This document shows positions 61,322 through 64,000 of a DNA stretch of 64,000 bases, one piece after another. The stretch spans positions 5,704,001 through 5,768,000 of the forward strand of contig NZ_BJOR01000001.1 of NCBI RefSeq assembly GCF_006540305.1. The letters are read 5' to 3'. The notes below the pieces were generated by a model that was given only the letters and a program-made list of their open reading frames with translations, did no database searches and had not been told where the DNA came from. The stretch is from Streptomyces sp. 6-11-2 (GTDB taxonomy: Bacteria > Actinomycetota > Actinomycetes > Streptomycetales > Streptomycetaceae). Within the stretch, counting starts at the first letter, position 1; each line of letters begins with the position of its first letter. Made by a program: the position numbers and the translations under genes.

Positions 61322-62572
61322 CTAGTCCGGCCCCATTCTGCCCTGCGCCGCCGTGCCGGACTCCGCCGCCCTCACCGGCAGCGGGTAGGGCGGGGGAGTA
61401 CCGCCGAACTCCGGGCAGTGGGCCTGGTGGTCGCACCAGCCGCACAGCTTGGTGGGGCGCGGCCGCCAGTCACCGGTCTCGGTGGCCAGCCGGATCGCCT
61501 CCCACAGCGCCAGCAGCTTGCGCTCCACCCGCTCCAGGTCGGCGGGGACCGGGTCGTAGGTCAGTACGTCGCCGCTGCCCAGGTACACCAGTTGCAGCCG
61601 CCGCGGGAGGACCCTCTTCAGCCGCCACACCACCAGGGCGTAGAACTTCATCTGGAACAGCGCGCCCTCGGCGTACTCGGGGCGGGGCGCCTTGCCCGTC
61701 TTGTAGTCGACGATCCGCACCTCGCCCGTGGGCGCCACGTCCACCCGGTCGATGATCCCGCGCAGCGTCAGCCCCGAGTCCAGCTCCGCCTCGACGAACA
61801 GCTCCCGCTCGGCGGGCTCCAGCCGGGTCGGGTCCTCCAGCGTGAACCAGCGCTCCACCAGCCGCTCCGCCTCCGCCAGCCAGCGCGCCAGCCGCTCGCC
61901 GCCGGTGTCGTCCGCGAACAGCTCCACCAGCTCGGGCCGCGCCTCGCGCAGCCGCTGCCACTGGCCCGGGACCAGTTCCTTGGCCCGTGGCGCGGTCCGC
62001 TCCCCGGCGGGCGCGTCGAACAGCCGCTCCAGCACGGCGTGCACCAGCGTGCCCCGCGTCGCGGCCTCACTCGGCTTCTCCGGCAACCGGTCGATCACCC
62101 GGAACCGGTACAGCAACGGACACTGCATGAAGTCCCCGGCCCGCGAGGGAGACAGTGAACTGGGCGGTGCGACAGCCCGGCGGCCCTCCACGCCCGAGCC
62201 CCCGTCGCCGCCCGGCACGTCCGCACCCGGCGCCGCGGCCGCCTCGCGTCCGCCTGGCGCCGCGCCATCCGCCACGGGACGGCCGACGCCCTCCTCGCGC
62301 ACATCCGCTCCACCACCGTCCGGACCGCCCGCACCGCCCGCGGCCACAGGGCCCGCGTCGCCCCCGCCGGCCGCCGCAGCGTGCGCCGCGCCGGTCGTCG
62401 TGTCCTGCCCGGCGGCCGCCTGTGCGGGGACCGTCGTCCGCGCCGCGTCCGGCGGCCGAGCCGTATCCGGCGCGGGCTGCAACTCGGCGGCCCGCGGCGC
62501 GCTGTGGCGTGACCGGGCCGGTCCGACGGCGTCGTGCGGGGTGCCGGGCTGGCCCTCCGTGCTCGTCTCCAT
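61322..62572 (-). CDS. RecB-family exonuclease with probable iron-sulfur site
   Basis: From ATG 62572 the 416-residue protein has a disordered Ala/Gly/Pro-rich N-terminus (1-135) and a PD-(D/E)XK nuclease domain. Catalytic candidates are His178 (in GTLVHAVLE), Asp275 (in GIIDRVD), Asp289 and Lys291 (in VDYKTGK). Four cysteines, 151 (DFMQCPL) and 377, 380 and 386 (CGWCDHQAHC), have the AddB/Cas4-like spacing for a [4Fe-4S] cluster. It lies 14 bases before the response-regulator gene, so the two are probably co-transcribed. It likely acts in DNA end processing. Confidence 0.9.
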   Translation of the reverse strand: METSTEGQPGTPHDAVGPARSRHSAPRAAELQPAPDTARPPDAARTTVPAQAAAGQDTTTGAAHAAAAGGGDAGPVAAGGAGGPDGGGADVREEGVGRPVADGAAPGGREAAAAPGADVPGGDGGSGVEGRRAVAPPSSLSPSRAGDFMQCPLLYRFRVIDRLPEKPSEAATRGTLVHAVLERLFDAPAGERTAPRAKELVPGQWQRLREARPELVELFADDTGGERLARWLAEAERLVERWFTLEDPTRLEPAERELFVEAELDSGLTLRGIIDRVDVAPTGEVRIVDYKTGKAPRPEYAEGALFQMKFYALVVWRLKRVLPRRLQLVYLGSGDVLTYDPVPADLERVERKLLALWEAIRLATETGDWRPRPTKLCGWCDHQAHCPEFGGTPPPYPLPVRAAESGTAAQGRMGPD

Positions 62573-62745
62573 GCACCAGACCCTACGGCCCACCACTGAC
62601 AGTGACCCGGGGACGGTCATGTTGTGTGCGAAGCGGGGAAAACACATGGGGTGCCGGGCGTGACCGGTTGCCACGGCCGCATACCATCGACCCGAGACCT
62701 TCCGGCCGTCAGGCACGGAAGACGTGCTTCGAACAAGGGGACACC

Positions 62746-64000
62746 GTGGACGTGAGCGGCGGGAGCGGACAGCCGCGTTCCGGCAAGGACGAGTCGGCAG
62801 ATCGCCGCACGGGCCCGGTGGACCCGGCCCCCGACTCCGTGGGCCCGGGCGCCGAGCCGGCCGACGCGGCCCCGCCCGAGCCGGCCTCGCCGACCGCCAC
62901 CCCTGCCCCCGCGGCGGAGGGCGGGACGGAGGAGACGACGGAGACGACGGGGGAGACGGAGGAGCGGGACCGTTCCGGCGACACCCCGTCCCAGCCGCCC
63001 GTCACCGACGACCTCCGCTCCGACGCCCACCCCGAGCGCGCCTACGCCCACGGCGGTGACCCGGCCGCCGGACGCGAAGCCGGTACCCGTCCCGAGGGTC
63101 CCGCCCCCGCTCCCGGCGACCGCACGCGTCCCGAGTCCCACCCCGACCGCACTCTCGCCCGTTCCGGGACCGGACAGGAGCCGCCGCGGCGCCCGAGCGA
63201 CCTCAGGGGCGGGCTCCTCATGGGGCGGCCCTTCGGGGTGCCCGTGTACGTGGCGCCCAGCTGGTTCCTCGTGGCCGCGCTGATCACCTGGGTGTTCGGC
63301 GGACAGCTCGACCGGGTGCTGCCCGAACTCGGCGCGGCCCGCTACCTCGTCGCCCTGTTCTTCGCGGTCGCCTTCTACGGCTCCGTCCTCGTCCACGAAC
63401 TCGCCCACACCATCGCCGCCCTCCGCTTCAAGCTCCCGGTCCGGCGTATCCAGCTCCAGTTCTTCGGCGGCGTCTCCGAGATCGAGAAGGAGGCCGAGAC
63501 CCCCGGCCGCGAGTTCGTCCTGGCCTTCGTCGGCCCGCTGCTGTCGCTGATCCTCGCCGGTGTCTTCTACGCCGCCCTGCGGCCCCTCGAGCGCGGCACG
63601 GTCGCCGGTGTCCTGCTGGCCGGCCTGATGATCTCGAACCTCATCGTGGCCGCCTTCAACCTGCTGCCCGGTCTGCCCCTCGACGGCGGCCGCATGCTCC
63701 GCGCCGTCGTCTGGAAGATCACCGGCAGGCCGATGAGCGGCACCGTCGCCGCCGCCTGGGTCGGCCGCGCGCTCGCGGTCGCCGTCCTGATCGGGCTGCC
63801 CCTGGTCACCCAGTCCGGCGCCCTCGGCCCCACCGCCGAGGACAGCGTCGGCATGGGCACCGTCACCAACGCCCTGCTCGCCGCCATCCTGGCCGCGATC
63901 ATCTGGACCGGCGCCGGCAACAGCCTGCGCATGGCCCGGCTGCGCGAGCACCTCCCCGAACTGCGCGCCCGTGCCCTCACCCGCCGTGCCGTACCGGTCG
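62746..64000 (+). CDS. Site-2 protease (M50 family), runs off the window
   Basis: The frame from GTG 62746, with AAGGGG upstream, is open to the last base, giving at least 418 residues. The first 155 residues are disordered, rich in Pro, Glu, Asp and Thr. The membrane metalloprotease core then begins (MGRPFGVPVYVAPSWFLVAA). Zinc motif HELAH is at 217-221, and LPLDGGRML, near residue 311, supplies the third ligand. The core family usually continues with a CBS domain, which would lie outside the window. An internal ATG at 63220 is the start some homologues use. It cleaves membrane-embedded substrates, which are unknown. Confidence 0.9.
   Translation, partial: MDVSGGSGQPRSGKDESADRRTGPVDPAPDSVGPGAEPADAAPPEPASPTATPAPAAEGGTEETTETTGETEERDRSGDTPSQPPVTDDLRSDAHPERAYAHGGDPAAGREAGTRPEGPAPAPGDRTRPESHPDRTLARSGTGQEPPRRPSDLRGGLLMGRPFGVPVYVAPSWFLVAALITWVFGGQLDRVLPELGAARYLVALFFAVAFYGSVLVHELAHTIAALRFKLPVRRIQLQFFGGVSEIEKEAETPGREFVLAFVGPLLSLILAGVFYAALRPLERGTVAGVLLAGLMISNLIVAAFNLLPGLPLDGGRMLRAVVWKITGRPMSGTVAAAWVGRALAVAVLIGLPLVTQSGALGPTAEDSVGMGTVTNALLAAILAAIIWTGAGNSLRMARLREHLPELRARALTRRAVPV

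Overview
The window is chromosomal DNA of a Streptomyces. Base composition and third-codon-position GC are very high throughout. It carries a short and a long chaplin (chpH, chpC), the mycothiol gene mshC, a glycerol operon with an IclR-type GylR repressor, and actinobacterium-specific families (DUF3090, SCO1664 family, PAC2, dsRBD-fold DUF1876). The gene order matches, as far as I can recall, the S. coelicolor SCO1715 to about SCO1650 interval read in reverse. The chpH product is close to, but not identical with, the S. coelicolor protein as I remember it, so this is probably a relative.

Layout: 0-13.4 kb holds hmgA, a lipoprotein, a class E/F sortase with its probable partner, an orphan sugar-type ABC ATPase, an ALDH-ADH pair, an ArsR-EamA pair, a frameshifted TetR gene, a TetR/MaoC pair and soxR. 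13.5-26.7 kb holds a large secreted Ntn acylase, a Tat-exported NamZ-type muramidase, an SDR/TetR pair flanking the relic of an acyl-CoA ligase, a Nudix protein, a second EamA-type permease, a TPR protein with an amino-acid permease, and a molybdoenzyme with a cytochrome b. 26.7-32.2 kb holds a small inverted-repeat element (MITE) abutting gntP, the gluconate genes gntP-gntK-gntR, a phosphoribosyltransferase-hydrolase fusion and tRNA-Leu(GAG). 32.4-47.3 kb holds an M20 peptidase, the chaplins with structured leaders, a RecD-like protein whose ATPase motifs are eroded, oxidoreductases, an internally deleted ferritin-like gene, corA and the conserved phosphatase-DUF3090-SCO1664-mshC-PAC2 block. 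47.5-64 kb holds a FadR-type regulator, glpD-glpK-glpF-gylR, metH, a HAD phosphatase, a peptide-binding lipoprotein, a response regulator, a RecB-like nuclease and a site-2 protease that runs off the end.

Most genes are single units or two- to four-gene operons separated by strong GC hairpins. Several regulators sit beside palindromes that recur at the promoter they probably control: GylR (gylR and glpF), TetR 11.6 kb (its own gene and the maoC gene), the FadR-type regulator, ArsR and GntR. Four loci look decayed: the TetR gene at 10.5-11.1 kb, a fragment at 17.2 kb, the ligase tail at 19.9 kb and the ferritin-like gene at 41.2 kb. No prophage, CRISPR array or complete transposase gene was seen.
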